A stretch of 57,573 bases of DNA, taken from positions 1 to 57,573 of the forward strand of contig CALVIY010000005.1 in assembly GCA_944331955.1 (NCBI GenBank), given 5' to 3'. Shown piece after piece: positions 42,139-52,033 of this stretch. A model generated the notes under the pieces. That model had not been told where the DNA came from, made no database searches, and saw only the letters and a program-made list of their open reading frames with translations. Made by a program: the position numbers and the translations under genes. This DNA is from an uncultured Bacilli bacterium (GTDB lineage Bacteria > Bacillota_I > Bacilli_A > RF39 > UBA660). Numbering within the stretch: position 1 is the first letter of the stretch; the number at the start of each line of letters is the position of its first letter.

Positions 42139-43473
42139 CTATAAATTATATTTTCTCTCAAACGATTTAATATATTTTTTACGCATAACTGGAAGAATAT
42201 TAAATGCCGCATTACTTGCAACATCATTAATATCTATATGAGAGGTATCTATCAAATAAAATGAATCAACACTTTCAGAAAATAATTCTTGCAAGTCATG
42301 TAAACAACTATTATAATCAGCTATATTCTTTTCATTTAAAAAACTTCTTTGTTCTAAAGCTAAACTAGATAAATAATCTCTTTTTAATGATGTTATAGGA
42401 TTAGTAAAAGTAATTAATAGAAAATCAATTAGTTCTTTAGATATTTCTTTATATTTCTCTCTAACTTCAAAATATTGTTCACCTGGCATTTCTCCATTTT
42501 TATATCTTCTATAGTTCCATATTTGTCTATCATTTATTGATCTATCTATTAATATAATATCTTTATCTAACTTAAGAGCGTTGTTTAATTGTTTATATAC
42601 TTCATCTAAAATAATAATATTACTATCACCTAAAGACATCCCTTTAAGTTTATCTCTTAAATATTCTTTATAGTATTTTGAAGTAGTAAATTCTTCAATT
42701 AATGCTACATCAAAACCACCCTTTTTAAAGAAATCATACAAATTATTAATAGTAGTTGTTTTTCCAGTTCTAGGTGTACCACTAAATTCAATAACAAAAG
42801 GTTTATCTAATGAACTTAGTGACTTTAATCTTTGTAATTCCACTTTCATAGCATGTAACTTCTTTAATTTTACATAATAATCTTCATTATCAGCGAAGAT
42901 AACATCTTTTAAATATAAATCTTCTTTATCATAAAACACTTCGTCTAAAGCATTCTTTAATCTCTTAAAAATAGGTAAATTTTCATTTTCATTATTGACT
43001 AAACTTTCATAAACATTAGTATAATACCATTTTTGAGATTCTTCTCCTTTTTTAAAATTAGAAAAATCTCTATTACCGGTTTTTTGAAATTTTAAAGATA
43101 AATCTTCTAAATTATTAATTTTATCAGCACAAACAACTAATTTATTTCTAAAAGGTAAATTTTTAACTTCTAAAATTGTATGTTTTTTTCTTTCTTCCCA
43201 AGATAAAGATTTATCTGGTTCACTTGCACCCATAACTAAAGAAGCTATATCACTGCCAAACTCTTTCTTTATATCTTCTATAGTGTATTTCGTATCTTCT
43301 ACAACATCATGTAAATATCCTGCTGCAACAACATTATCATCATAACCAAACGACTCCAATAATACTCCAACACTAATAGGATGCATAATCATAGGTTTAT
43401 CTGGTTCATTTTTTCTAATCTGTCCCATATGTGCTTGTATAGCAAATAGTTTAGCTTTTTCTTTAATATCCAT
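42139..43473 (-). CDS. HD-hydrolase and P-loop kinase fusion
   Basis: A 444-residue fusion. Residues 1-185 resemble the hydrolase half of Rel/SpoT or MESH1: AIQAHMGQIRK, MIMHPISVGVLLESFGYDDNVVAAGYLHDVVEDT (read as MHPISVGVLL and AAGYLHDVVEDT), and ADKINNLEDLS near 117; the HD pair and later D ligand are intact. Residues about 222-430 carry FSGTPRTGKTTTINNL (Walker A), and IILIDRSINDRQIWNYRRYKNGEMP (read as LIDRSINDRQIW), typical of deoxynucleoside/thymidylate-kinase-like folds. A nucleotide hydrolase/kinase pair on one chain is rare. Partner genes downstream on the same strand. Confidence 0.72.
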   Translation of the reverse strand: MDIKEKAKLFAIQAHMGQIRKNEPDKPMIMHPISVGVLLESFGYDDNVVAAGYLHDVVEDTKYTIEDIKKEFGSDIASLVMGASEPDKSLSWEERKKHTILEVKNLPFRNKLVVCADKINNLEDLSLKFQKTGNRDFSNFKKGEESQKWYYTNVYESLVNNENENLPIFKRLKNALDEVFYDKEDLYLKDVIFADNEDYYVKLKKLHAMKVELQRLKSLSSLDKPFVIEFSGTPRTGKTTTINNLYDFFKKGGFDVALIEEFTTSKYYKEYLRDKLKGMSLGDSNIIILDEVYKQLNNALKLDKDIILIDRSINDRQIWNYRRYKNGEMPGEQYFEVREKYKEISKELIDFLLITFTNPITSLKRDYLSSLALEQRSFLNEKNIADYNSCLHDLQELFSESVDSFYLIDTSHIDINDVASNAAFNILPVMRKKYIKSFERKYNL

Positions 43474-43842
43474 AACATCTTCACCTCAATTAATTATTAT
43501 AAGTACTTACAATATACTTATCAATATTTTTCTTCTTATTATTATATAATTTATCAAATTTATGTTAATGTTTAAGCAGATGAAGATTGATTATGAAAGA
43601 TATTAAGGGCCTTTTTCTTAAAATTTAATGACCTGGTTAAAATAATAGAAGGACATGATAATAAGATAATTTATTTAGACATTTAATAAAGATAGAACAC
43701 ATGTAGTAAAAATAAAGAATATGTAAATTTTATTACAGTATTCTCTATTATTTATTAAAATTAGTACTCAAAAACTTTAACTTTAGTTTCTAACTCTTTA
43801 TATATTCTTGTTTTAATAACTACAACAAAAAAAAGAAAAGAA
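43474..43842. other. gene-free stretch with decayed coding fragments
   Basis: About 370 bases without an intact gene. Near 43500-43545 the minus strand resembles the 3' end of the 45053-45460 gene (KNIDKY-type coding). A plus-strand fragment near 43631-43686 reads DLVKIIEGHDNKIIYLDI and then a stop. No promoter or RNA structure stood out. It reads as a degraded junction between the accessory cluster and the MerR region. Confidence 0.35.
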
Positions 43843-44997
43843 TTAATCATTATTCTCTTCTTTATAGTAATATCTATAAGGTCTTGCATTAATATTTATA
43901 TCATTCATAAATATTCCTAAATATCTAGTTCCATCTTTGGATGTTTCTTGATATAAACGATTATCTATTATTTTACCATTATTTTCTATAATTAAATAAT
44001 CATCTCTCCAAGTTACATTGTCATAATTAGTTGTACCATCTTTATATAAGATTAATTCTTTATACTTAGTATCAGGCATAAAATGTTCTTTGTTAGGATT
44101 AAATAATTTATCTGGTTCTACTATCTGCCCTTGTAATATCCAATTACCAACATATTTAGAATCATAAGTAGGTTCAGTAGTTTTAAACTTCTCTTCTAAT
44201 TTTTTCATATGTATTAAAGCATCTTCATTATCTTTAGTTAAATCGTAAGCTTCTACATAAATATCTGTTTTATCACCATTATATATTTCTATAAATTCTC
44301 CTCTTATTTGAATATTATTATTATTTGCATACTTAATCATTTCTTTATAAGCATCTATTACCTCATCATTACTAGATGTATGTAATAAAGTTTCTACAAC
44401 ATTATCAGTTAATACTTCTAATCCCATACTTTGAAGTTTATTAATAAAGCCATAATTAGTTTTTAAATCATCATTTAAGACTCTACCTATAAAACAAGTA
44501 ATATCACTTTCTTTAAAACCTACTTCATAACTAATTAAAACACTAGGTAGATTAGTATAACTCTTTTCATTAACTTTCTTATCAATAGCATCTAACTCTT
44601 TCTTAAATTCATCTCTTATATTTAACTCTTTAAACTCTCCTATCATTACAAATTTAGGATTATTAATCAATTCCATATAAGTACCCCCTCTTAACTTATT
44701 TTTAATCTCTTCTAGTTTCTTTAGCTTATCTTGATATTCTTCCGTTAGTTTCTTAACTTCTTTAACTATATTATTATCTTTAGGATTATCAAGAATATTC
44801 TTTATTTCTTTTAAGGTAAAACCTGCTTCTTGTAAAGTTTTAATATTATGATAAGTACTAACCTGTTCTTCACTATAATATCTGTAACCTGTAAAGTCAT
44901 CTACTTCTTTAGGTATTAAAATACCCATTTTTTCATAATGTCTTAGTGTCTTAATAGTACACTCACAAAGATATGAAAATTCACCTATTCTATACAT
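43843..44997 (-). CDS. MerR-family regulator with C-terminal ligand domain
   Basis: A 384-residue regulator. The MerR winged helix (about 1-70) shows MYRIGEFSYLCECTIKTLRHYEKMGILIP and TGYRYYSEEQ. A coiled-coil (70-105) leads to a GyrI-like effector domain (about 110-270) and a further unrecognised beta-rich end (about 290-384) with LYKDGTTNYDNVTWRDDYLIIENNG-type strands (read as LYKDGTTNYDN). The tail differs from plain MerR/GyrI fusions. Neighbouring genes downstream may be its targets; no palindromic operator was confirmed. Confidence 0.8.
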   Translation of the reverse strand: MYRIGEFSYLCECTIKTLRHYEKMGILIPKEVDDFTGYRYYSEEQVSTYHNIKTLQEAGFTLKEIKNILDNPKDNNIVKEVKKLTEEYQDKLKKLEEIKNKLRGGTYMELINNPKFVMIGEFKELNIRDEFKKELDAIDKKVNEKSYTNLPSVLISYEVGFKESDITCFIGRVLNDDLKTNYGFINKLQSMGLEVLTDNVVETLLHTSSNDEVIDAYKEMIKYANNNNIQIRGEFIEIYNGDKTDIYVEAYDLTKDNEDALIHMKKLEEKFKTTEPTYDSKYVGNWILQGQIVEPDKLFNPNKEHFMPDTKYKELILYKDGTTNYDNVTWRDDYLIIENNGKIIDNRLYQETSKDGTRYLGIFMNDININARPYRYYYKEENND

Positions 44998-45052
44998 AGT
45001 CTTCCTCCTTTCACCATCACTATAGCATTAACCTTAAGGGGAGAGTCAATAC

Positions 45053-45460
45053 TTATTTTATTCTATTAATATACTTATCAATATTTTTCTTATTATCTTC
45101 CTTTAAATACTCTAGAAATTTAGGTTTAAACTGTTCTAAATACTCAATAATTAAATCTGCATACTTATCTACATCTTTATCATTAACAATATATTTTAAA
45201 TATTTATTTATTCTATCTACATAAAATGCTAAGTAATTACTATCACCTATCTTTTCTTTAACTACCTTAACAATAGATAATAATTCTTCTCTTGTAGCAT
45301 AATATCTACTACCACTTCTTGAAAACATTATTAAGGTACAGCCAATAAATAACTTATCAGTACCATCACTTGGTAATGTCATTTTAGTAAACTCTATTAA
45401 ACTATTAACATTACCTTTTTCATAATCATCATACAATTCCATTAAGATTCTATTAATCAT
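45053..45460 (-). CDS. hypothetical helical protein
   Basis: A 135-residue, mostly helical cytoplasmic protein with no recognised family. It starts with a helix INRILMELYDDYEKGN and ends with the lysine-rich NKKNIDKYINRIK. It sits 14 bp after the BNR-like membrane protein gene and on the same strand, so they are probably co-transcribed. Confidence 0.6.
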   Translation of the reverse strand: MINRILMELYDDYEKGNVNSLIEFTKMTLPSDGTDKLFIGCTLIMFSRSGSRYYATREELLSIVKVVKEKIGDSNYLAFYVDRINKYLKYIVNDKDVDKYADLIIEYLEQFKPKFLEYLKEDNKKNIDKYINRIK

Positions 45461-45474
45461 ATTTCCTCCATATT

Positions 45475-46509
45475 TTAATTACTAAATGTTAAACCCTTAT
45501 CATTACTAACTAACTCTATATCTTTTAAATTATTTTCTACTGGTACTGATACATCTAAAACTACCTTATCATCTTTAAGATAAGGTGTATTATTAATATA
45601 ATAGTAGTCTAAATTACCATAACCACTTATAGTAATAGAAACATTGCTAAATGTTTTCCCACCATCAGTAGTAACTAAAAACTTTTTATATCTATCATCC
45701 CTACCTAATAGTCCTAAGTCAAAAATAAAACCTATATCTTCAGTAACAAAAGTAACATTAGTATCTCTATTTACAACTAAATACTTATCATCATTTTCTA
45801 ATATATTATTAAAACTTACTCCATTATCAGTAGATTTTTCTATAATAATTATATCTTTACCTGCTAAAACAGAATCTGTAACTCTTACTCTAATTATATC
45901 AGTCTTATTAAATCTATTTTCATATAAATATCTATTAAGAAAAGATTCTATTGTAGTTGTATTATAACTACCACTTTTAACATCAATTTTCTCTATTTCT
46001 TCTTCAATATTTTGACTATAAGTCTGTTTAATTAAATTACCTGCATCATCAAAGAAAACTGTACTTAAATAACTTTCTTTGCTAACTTTTTTATCATAAT
46101 ACATTTTCTTTTTTATTATATTTCCTCTAATAAAGGGATTAACATAATCATAATAGGAAACTGTATCAGTAACTAATAACCTACTTCTTACTTCTACCAT
46201 TTTCTTATTATATAAAGTAATTTTAGTTTCTTTACAATCTAAAAAATAACCTAAAACTAGCAAGAAAATGATAACAGTTACTATTTCAATAAATAAATAT
46301 GATGTAAAAAAATTATTTTTCTTTTCTTCTCTAGTTTTATATATACTTACAATTTCCAAAATTATTGTTATTAAAACTATTATAATAGAGATAGGTTTAA
46401 TAACACCAAAATAAGTATAATTATAACAAGAAAGTATTATGTAACCAATAAAATATAAAATTAAGTAAATGGTTCCATAAAACAAAGGACTTTTCAATAA
46501 AGATTTCAT
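45475..46509 (-). CDS. membrane protein with BNR/Asp-box-like extracytoplasmic domain
   Basis: A 344-residue protein. Three to four membrane helices occupy residues 8-90; a large extracytoplasmic region follows. Within it STDNGVSFNNI (near 221) and TTDGGKTFSNV (near 275) match the Asp-box/BNR repeat, a turn motif in sialidase-type beta propellers, with the partner strands FVTEDIGFIFD and YLVVNRDTN. Two boxes alone do not make a full propeller. Function unknown; a sensor or carbohydrate-contact role is possible but unproven. Confidence 0.6.
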   Translation of the reverse strand: MKSLLKSPLFYGTIYLILYFIGYIILSCYNYTYFGVIKPISIIIVLITIILEIVSIYKTREEKKNNFFTSYLFIEIVTVIIFLLVLGYFLDCKETKITLYNKKMVEVRSRLLVTDTVSYYDYVNPFIRGNIIKKKMYYDKKVSKESYLSTVFFDDAGNLIKQTYSQNIEEEIEKIDVKSGSYNTTTIESFLNRYLYENRFNKTDIIRVRVTDSVLAGKDIIIIEKSTDNGVSFNNILENDDKYLVVNRDTNVTFVTEDIGFIFDLGLLGRDDRYKKFLVTTDGGKTFSNVSITISGYGNLDYYYINNTPYLKDDKVVLDVSVPVENNLKDIELVSNDKGLTFSN

Positions 46510-46591
46510 TAGATATTACACTCCTTTAATTTATTATACTATTTTATTCATATACTTACCATACTTAAAGTGTTCACTTTTGAGAAGGCAA

Positions 46592-46625
46592 AAAAAGAGA
46601 ATAACTATTCTTTAATTATTCTCTT
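46592..46625 (-). terminator. terminator of the Bce-type permease gene
   Basis: GAGAATAATT and its partner AGTTATTCTC form a stem overlapping the stop codon on the minus strand, followed by TTTTTTT. Confidence 0.7.
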
Positions 46626-48665
46626 ACTACAGTAATATGTAATTAGTAAGTAACCTCCATAGATTACTACAAGTAGTAATGCTGTTAGAACTATTGCCAG
46701 TAATAAACTTTCATTACCAAATGTTTCTAAGATATAATTACAAAACATAATACCAAAGATGGAATGGATGATAGCAATTACAAGTGGTGCTAAGAAAAAT
46801 ATTGCTATTTGTCTAAATAAAGCTTTATTAATAATTTTTTCATCGGCTCCTATTTTTCTTAACATCTTAAATCTTTCTTTATTCTCTGTCGCTTCGCTTA
46901 ACTCTTTTAAAGCAAGTATCGCTGCACTACTTATTAAGAAGATTACACCAAGATATAGACCAATAAAAGTTACTAAGGCACCAAGACCTACACTACCTTC
47001 ATATATAGAAAGTCTTGTACCAGCACTTATTGTTGAACCAATATTTAATAAAGCATCACTTTTACTTAATAATAAATCTTCTATTTCTTGTTTTTCTTCT
47101 TCTGTATCAGCTTTATAATTAGCATACATATACTCTTCTTCTACAGTTAAATTACTAACAGCACTATCAGGTACAATAAATACTCCATCATTTATATGAC
47201 TATTAGATATCTCTAAGAATCCATCCATACATTTATCATATTTAGGATAATAAGTCTTACCATCAATAGTAATAGGTGTTTCTAACTCTAAAGCCATATT
47301 TCTAACATCAACCATATTATCATAATCAGCGATTACTAAATATTCATCAGAATCTATTGTATATGTGTCAAGTCCTAGTAGTTTGGCAACTTTATTATAA
47401 TCACTAACAGTAACAATCTCTTCTATAGCATCATATGTCATAAATGGATATTTTTTATATACTTCTTCATAAGCACTACCTAAAGTACTTCTAACTGTAA
47501 GTTCATTAGTTGTATAAGTATTAATATCAACAATATCTTTATAATAATCATTTATATTAAAACCTACACTTTTTAAATCATCTTCTATACTTATATAAGA
47601 GTTATTTACCTGTTGTTCATTATATCCATATTCTTCTATAAACTCTCTTGGTATATTTTTAGTTTTTAATAACTGAATATCAATAGGTGCTAGTTCTTGC
47701 AAGTTAGAAGTCATAGCATTTTTCATAGACATACAACTAGAAAAGACACAGATTGTTACAAACAACATTAAGCATATAACAGTCATAGAAAATACTGTGG
47801 TATTAATCTTACTACTAAACTGTTTTATCGTAAAACTATTTAAGCCTTTATAATAAAACTTTTTAAAGTGTTGTAATACTCTTAAGACAAGTCCTGAAAG
47901 TGAGAAAAATAGTAAAAATGTTCCTACGGCACCAAGACCTATTGGTAAAAATATTTGCCAAGTTTCCCTTAAGTTTTCTACATTACCTGTTACTTGATAA
48001 TAAGCATATCCTAACATTACAACTGCTATCACAAAGATAACTATACATAAATAGGGATTCTTTAACTTAACTGTTTCAGTCTTCTTATTAGCATTTATTA
48101 AATCTATTAATTTACAACGTGACACACTAATAGTATTAAATATCATAACAAGCAAGTACATTATACCAAAGTAAATTATTGTCTTAATAATAGCATTAGT
48201 ACTTATAACAAAGGTAAACTCTGTAAGGTCTGCTTCAAACATATTGGCAACGATAACACTCATTACTTGGGATAAGGCACTGCCTAATAAGAGTCCTACA
48301 ACAAGTGATAACAGTCCTATTAAGAATGTTTCTACTACTAATATTTTAGAAATTTTACCTTTACTCATACCAAGAGTCATATAAATACCAAACTCTTTAT
48401 TTCTACGTTTCATTAAAAATCTTGAGGCATAAATTATAAGAAAGCCTAAAACAAAAGAAACAAAGACTGATACACCACTTAACATATTTAACATTAAGTC
48501 TATGATATCTTTAGTACTCTCAGATACTTTCATCATAGCAGTTTGACTATCTATGGCATTAAAAACATAGAATATGGCAACACCAAGAACAAGGGTAAAA
48601 AAGTATATGGCATAATCACTAACACTTTTCTTTATATTTTTAAAAGCTAGCTTAAAGAGCATCAT
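46605..48665 (-). CDS. BceB-type ABC transporter permease
   Basis: A 686-residue permease of the FtsX/BceB family, which together with its ATPase senses and removes or frees targets of peptide antibiotics. About ten membrane helices: one at the start (about 18-38), groups near 60-90, 105-160 and 205-260, and a C-terminal group (about 560-680). Between about 320 and 540 lies the large extracellular domain typical of BceB that contacts the peptide or lipid target. It overlaps the ATPase gene by 14 bp. Length matches Bce-type permeases. Confidence 0.88.
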   Translation of the reverse strand: MMLFKLAFKNIKKSVSDYAIYFFTLVLGVAIFYVFNAIDSQTAMMKVSESTKDIIDLMLNMLSGVSVFVSFVLGFLIIYASRFLMKRRNKEFGIYMTLGMSKGKISKILVVETFLIGLLSLVVGLLLGSALSQVMSVIVANMFEADLTEFTFVISTNAIIKTIIYFGIMYLLVMIFNTISVSRCKLIDLINANKKTETVKLKNPYLCIVIFVIAVVMLGYAYYQVTGNVENLRETWQIFLPIGLGAVGTFLLFFSLSGLVLRVLQHFKKFYYKGLNSFTIKQFSSKINTTVFSMTVICLMLFVTICVFSSCMSMKNAMTSNLQELAPIDIQLLKTKNIPREFIEEYGYNEQQVNNSYISIEDDLKSVGFNINDYYKDIVDINTYTTNELTVRSTLGSAYEEVYKKYPFMTYDAIEEIVTVSDYNKVAKLLGLDTYTIDSDEYLVIADYDNMVDVRNMALELETPITIDGKTYYPKYDKCMDGFLEISNSHINDGVFIVPDSAVSNLTVEEEYMYANYKADTEEEKQEIEDLLLSKSDALLNIGSTISAGTRLSIYEGSVGLGALVTFIGLYLGVIFLISSAAILALKELSEATENKERFKMLRKIGADEKIINKALFRQIAIFFLAPLVIAIIHSIFGIMFCNYILETFGNESLLLAIVLTALLLVVIYGGYLLITYYCSKRIIKE

Positions 48666-49419
48666 TTAAATCCCCTCCTAAAAGGGTAACTACATCAATA
48701 ATCTCATCAAAGAACTCTTTTCTAGTTTTTTCACCCCTTATAATTTCATTAAAGACTTTACCATCCTTAATAAATATTACACGTTTTGCATAACTAGCAG
48801 TAAAAGCATCATGAGTAACCATTAAAATAGTTGCATTTAACTCATCATTTAAGTAATTAAAACTATCAAGTAACATCTTACTAGATTTAGAATCTAAGGC
48901 TCCAGTAGGTTCATCTGCAAGTATTAATTTAGGCTCTGTAATAATGGCACGGGCACTAGCGACTCTTTGCTTCTCACCACCACTCATTTGATATGGATAT
49001 TTATTAAGAATATGAGTTATTCCTAGTTTTTTAGCAGTCTCTTTAATAAGTTTATCTATTTCTTGATATCCTTTATCTTGTATAGAAAGGCTTAAAGCAA
49101 TATTTTCATAAGCAGTTAAGGTATCTAAAAGATTAAAGTCTTGAAAGATAAAACCTAACTCTTCCCTTCTAAACTTATTTAAATCATTTCCCTTTAGTTT
49201 AGTAATATCAACCCCATTCATATAAATATGACCTGAAGTTACTCTATCAATAGTAGAAATACAGTTAAGTAAAGTTGTTTTACCACTACCAGAACTTCCC
49301 ATAATAGCGACAAATTCACCTTTACTTACTTCAAAAGAAATATTATTAATCGCTTTAGTTAAACCACTTCTTGATCCATAATACTTCTCAATATTATCAA
49401 TTTTTAATAAATTTGACAT
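48652..49419 (-). CDS. BceA-type ABC transporter ATPase
   Basis: A 255-residue ABC ATPase of the MacB/LolD/BceA class. Walker A GSSGSGKTTLL (near 41), Q-loop FIFQDFNLLD, signature MSGGEKQR (near 145), Walker B LILADEPTGALDSK and H-loop MVTHDAF are all intact. It precedes the permease gene and is separated from the sensor pair (bceR, bceS) by the metallophosphoesterase gene. A candidate regulatory region with direct repeats is upstream. Confidence 0.92.
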   Translation of the reverse strand: MSNLLKIDNIEKYYGSRSGLTKAINNISFEVSKGEFVAIMGSSGSGKTTLLNCISTIDRVTSGHIYMNGVDITKLKGNDLNKFRREELGFIFQDFNLLDTLTAYENIALSLSIQDKGYQEIDKLIKETAKKLGITHILNKYPYQMSGGEKQRVASARAIITEPKLILADEPTGALDSKSSKMLLDSFNYLNDELNATILMVTHDAFTASYAKRVIFIKDGKVFNEIIRGEKTRKEFFDEIIDVVTLLGGDLNDAL

Positions 49420-49441
49420 AATTTCTCCTCCTTGTATAGAA

Positions 49442-49494
49442 AATATACTACTATTTATGTCTTTTGTCGTTTGTTTAACCTTACAGAACCTTAC
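49442..49494 (-). promoter_or_regulatory. probable response-regulator-controlled promoter of the ABC genes
   Basis: On the minus strand GTAAGGTT occurs twice in tandem (49494-49487 and 49484-49477), ten bases apart, as expected for OmpR-type regulators. The -10 TATATT (49447-49442) has no good -35 (ACGACA), which fits an activated promoter. The regulator would be the nearby BceR-like protein. Confidence 0.45.
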
Positions 49495-49512
49495 TTTTTT
49501 GTAATATTAAAA

Positions 49513-49534
49513 GATCTAAATTATATTAGATCTT
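49513..49534 (-). terminator. terminator of the metallophosphoesterase gene
   Basis: AAGATCTAA/TTAGATCTT with loop tataat and T-rich tail on the minus strand, just after the gene's stop. Confidence 0.7.
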
Positions 49535-50837
49535 AACTTCTACGAGAAAGTTGCATCATAGTTTTACTTAATTGTTTAACTTGTTCATCAGTAACATGAG
49601 TATCTTCTATAGTGTTAGTTGTAGTATTACTTTCATGCTTAATGTTTCTATTTTCAGGTAGTAATAAATGTGATTCCGATAAAACTATATCTTTATTATC
49701 AAAATATAAATGTTTTATATCAGTACTTTCAATAAAATCATTTTTAAAATTAAGAGTCATTTCTAAAGCAGATGGTAATGACTCAGTAAGATCTGATAAA
49801 CTTGGAAGTGCAACATTTAACCTATCTTGTTGCATTCCTAGTTGAAATTCATGCGTATGACCATGTAACATTAAAGAAGCGTTTATATTTAATGCTACTC
49901 CACCATTTATATAATGATATAATTGAATCTTATCTTTTTTCATATTAATTATCGCATTATTATAATTTCCAATAACAATATCATGTCTATAATTATCGCA
50001 CATCTCTATAATATCAATACATTCACTATTAAAAGCACTGAAATCATGATCTCCACCTACTGCAAATGTTAAAATACTCTTATCATGTGGATATTTTTCA
50101 ATAAAGTATTCCGCTTGTTCATATGAACTAGTAATCCTTTGAACTCCTTTAGAGTAAGCACCATCTATTATATCTCCACCACAAAAAATAAGATGAATAC
50201 CGTTTTTAGTACAATAATTATAAGCTCTATCAACCAAATCTAGTCTTTCCTTTTGATTACCAAAATGTAAATCTGATATTGCTAATACTTTTACAGAATT
50301 TACAGATTTAGGAACAGTAATTGTTCTAGTATTTTTAAATTCTTTTGGATTTAAATTTTTAATCTTACTAATAATTTTATAGTGTATATCACCATCAATA
50401 CCATAACCTTTTGTAAATTTAACACCTTTATTTTTTAATTCTAACAAAAGTTTATATAGCGTTTTATTATCAATTCTTAAAGTGTCACAAATTTCTTCAG
50501 TATCTTTACCTTTTTGTAATAAATCTATCAAAAGCATTGCCATATCATTTGAATTAACTGTGCTATCTGAAGAAGTAATTTCTGAAGCCTTCTCTATAGT
50601 AATTTTTTCTTTATTTTGTAATAATGTATTTTTCAATTTTGGAATAATACTACCATAAAATTTAACAGATAAATCTCTATTCCAACCTTGTCTTGGTAAA
50701 GGATTATGTAAATCATCTCCATAGCGTTCTCTGATAATCAATTTATCGTCCATAGATAAATTAAAAATAGCATCATCAATTTCTTTTTCAGTATAATCAC
50801 TTAAATATTCATAAATAGTTTGTAATTTTCTTCCCAT
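49533..50837 (-). CDS. metallophosphoesterase with N-terminal sigma-like segment
   Basis: A 434-residue protein. The calcineurin-like phosphoesterase core (about 180-375) shows VLAISDLHFGN (D, H ligands), FCGGDIIDGA, VGGDHDFSAF and LHGHTHEFQL, the standard dimetal set. The N-terminal 60 residues (LSMDDKLIIRERYGDDLHNPL...FYGSIIPKLK) resemble short sigma-region-like segments seen in clostridial proteins, followed by a winged-helix-like segment (about 95-150). DNA or RNA binding is therefore possible. It lies between the Bce sensor and transporter pairs on the same strand; substrate unknown. Confidence 0.75.
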   Translation of the reverse strand: MGRKLQTIYEYLSDYTEKEIDDAIFNLSMDDKLIIRERYGDDLHNPLPRQGWNRDLSVKFYGSIIPKLKNTLLQNKEKITIEKASEITSSDSTVNSNDMAMLLIDLLQKGKDTEEICDTLRIDNKTLYKLLLELKNKGVKFTKGYGIDGDIHYKIISKIKNLNPKEFKNTRTITVPKSVNSVKVLAISDLHFGNQKERLDLVDRAYNYCTKNGIHLIFCGGDIIDGAYSKGVQRITSSYEQAEYFIEKYPHDKSILTFAVGGDHDFSAFNSECIDIIEMCDNYRHDIVIGNYNNAIINMKKDKIQLYHYINGGVALNINASLMLHGHTHEFQLGMQQDRLNVALPSLSDLTESLPSALEMTLNFKNDFIESTDIKHLYFDNKDIVLSESHLLLPENRNIKHESNTTTNTIEDTHVTDEQVKQLSKTMMQLSRRS

Positions 50838-51031
50838 AATATCTCCCTTTTAATTTAAACTTTGATACCTCTCTTTTACGTGGCATATTATACCATAACA
50901 TTATAATGCTGTCAAATTTATGTATATAAAAACATATTAAATATCTCACATTTTAAAATTATTTTTAAATACAATTACTTCATAACTAGTATATTTTTAA
51001 TTATTATGAATTATTTTTTAATCTTTATAGA
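50838..51031. other. gap between phosphoesterase and BceS-like genes
   Basis: About 190 AT-rich bases with no gene. No clear promoter or terminator was found by eye. Confidence 0.3.
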
Positions 51032-52033
51032 TTAAGATACATTATAAAAATCTTTCTTATAAATGGTAATAGTAACTTTAGTATATTTATCCATCTTAGA
51101 ATCAATCTCTATTTTATGTCCAAGTTTTTCACATAACTCCCTACATAGATAAAGTCCCATACCTGTAGATTTAGAACTAGTACTTCTTCCATTATTACCT
51201 GTAAAAGTCTTATTAAAAACTCTTGGTAAATCACTTTTACTAATCCCTTTACCATTATCATAGATTGTAATAGTAACAAAATCATCAGAGTCTTTACCAG
51301 TTATTTCAATGATAGAATCTTTATCTTTTTTATATTTAATACTATTACTAACAATCTGATTAATAATAAACTCTAACCATTTAGAATCTGTTAAGACTTT
51401 TAAATTACAATTATTAACTTTAAAATCTATATTTAAAGCAAGTAGATCATCTTTATTTCTTAATGCTACATTTTTAATAATAGTATCTAAATCCCATTCT
51501 TTAATTAGATAATCATTATTAGCATTTTCACATCTTACATAATATAAAATTTGTTCTACATAGTCCTCTAATTCTTTTAACACTCTTAAAGTACTTTTAT
51601 CTTTTCTATTCATTAAAGTAAGACTAGCGATAGGAAGTTTAACTTCATGTATCCATAACTCTATATATTCTTTAAAGTCCTCTTGTTTATTTTTTAGTTT
51701 ACTAATTAAATCATGTTCATTCTTATTAACTTCATCTAAAACATCATAAAGTATCTTACCTTCTAAAAAGTTAGGAACAAGAATCATCTCAATTAAAAGA
51801 TATTTTTTATCTAAAGTATTTAATTTATCAAGTAATTCACTATAGAATTTTCTTTTTCTAAAATAATCAAAAAATAAAATGACAAAAAAGATTACAATAG
51901 TAAAAACAGTTATAAAGATAATGATACTACTAGATAATTTTAAAGCGATTAAGAATAATATTAAAATAATTATATAAATAATAAAGATTAAAAAGGCATA
52001 TAATTTATCTTTTAAATAAGTACTTAGTTTCAT
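51032..52033 (-). CDS. BceS-type intramembrane-sensing histidine kinase
   Basis: A 333-residue histidine kinase with only two membrane helices (about 13-33, 36-54) and almost no external loop, typical of BceS kinases that sense through a partner ABC transporter. The H box is ELWIHEVKLPIASL (near 125), the ATPase domain has SNSIKYKKD (N box), IYDNGKGIS and SSKSTGMGLYLC (G boxes). Its stop region overlaps by 4 bp the start of the upstream regulator gene. Partner of BceR-like at 52030-52695. Confidence 0.9.
   Translation of the reverse strand: MKLSTYLKDKLYAFLIFIIYIIILILFLIALKLSSSIIIFITVFTIVIFFVILFFDYFRKRKFYSELLDKLNTLDKKYLLIEMILVPNFLEGKILYDVLDEVNKNEHDLISKLKNKQEDFKEYIELWIHEVKLPIASLTLMNRKDKSTLRVLKELEDYVEQILYYVRCENANNDYLIKEWDLDTIIKNVALRNKDDLLALNIDFKVNNCNLKVLTDSKWLEFIINQIVSNSIKYKKDKDSIIEITGKDSDDFVTITIYDNGKGISKSDLPRVFNKTFTGNNGRSTSSKSTGMGLYLCRELCEKLGHKIEIDSKMDKYTKVTITIYKKDFYNVS

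Noticed and set aside
37194..43473. Known antiphage system such as CBASS or retron
   Set aside because: No cyclase, effector nuclease or reverse transcriptase is present, and the domain set (GT4, ATP-grasp, Nudix) does not match those families as I know them.
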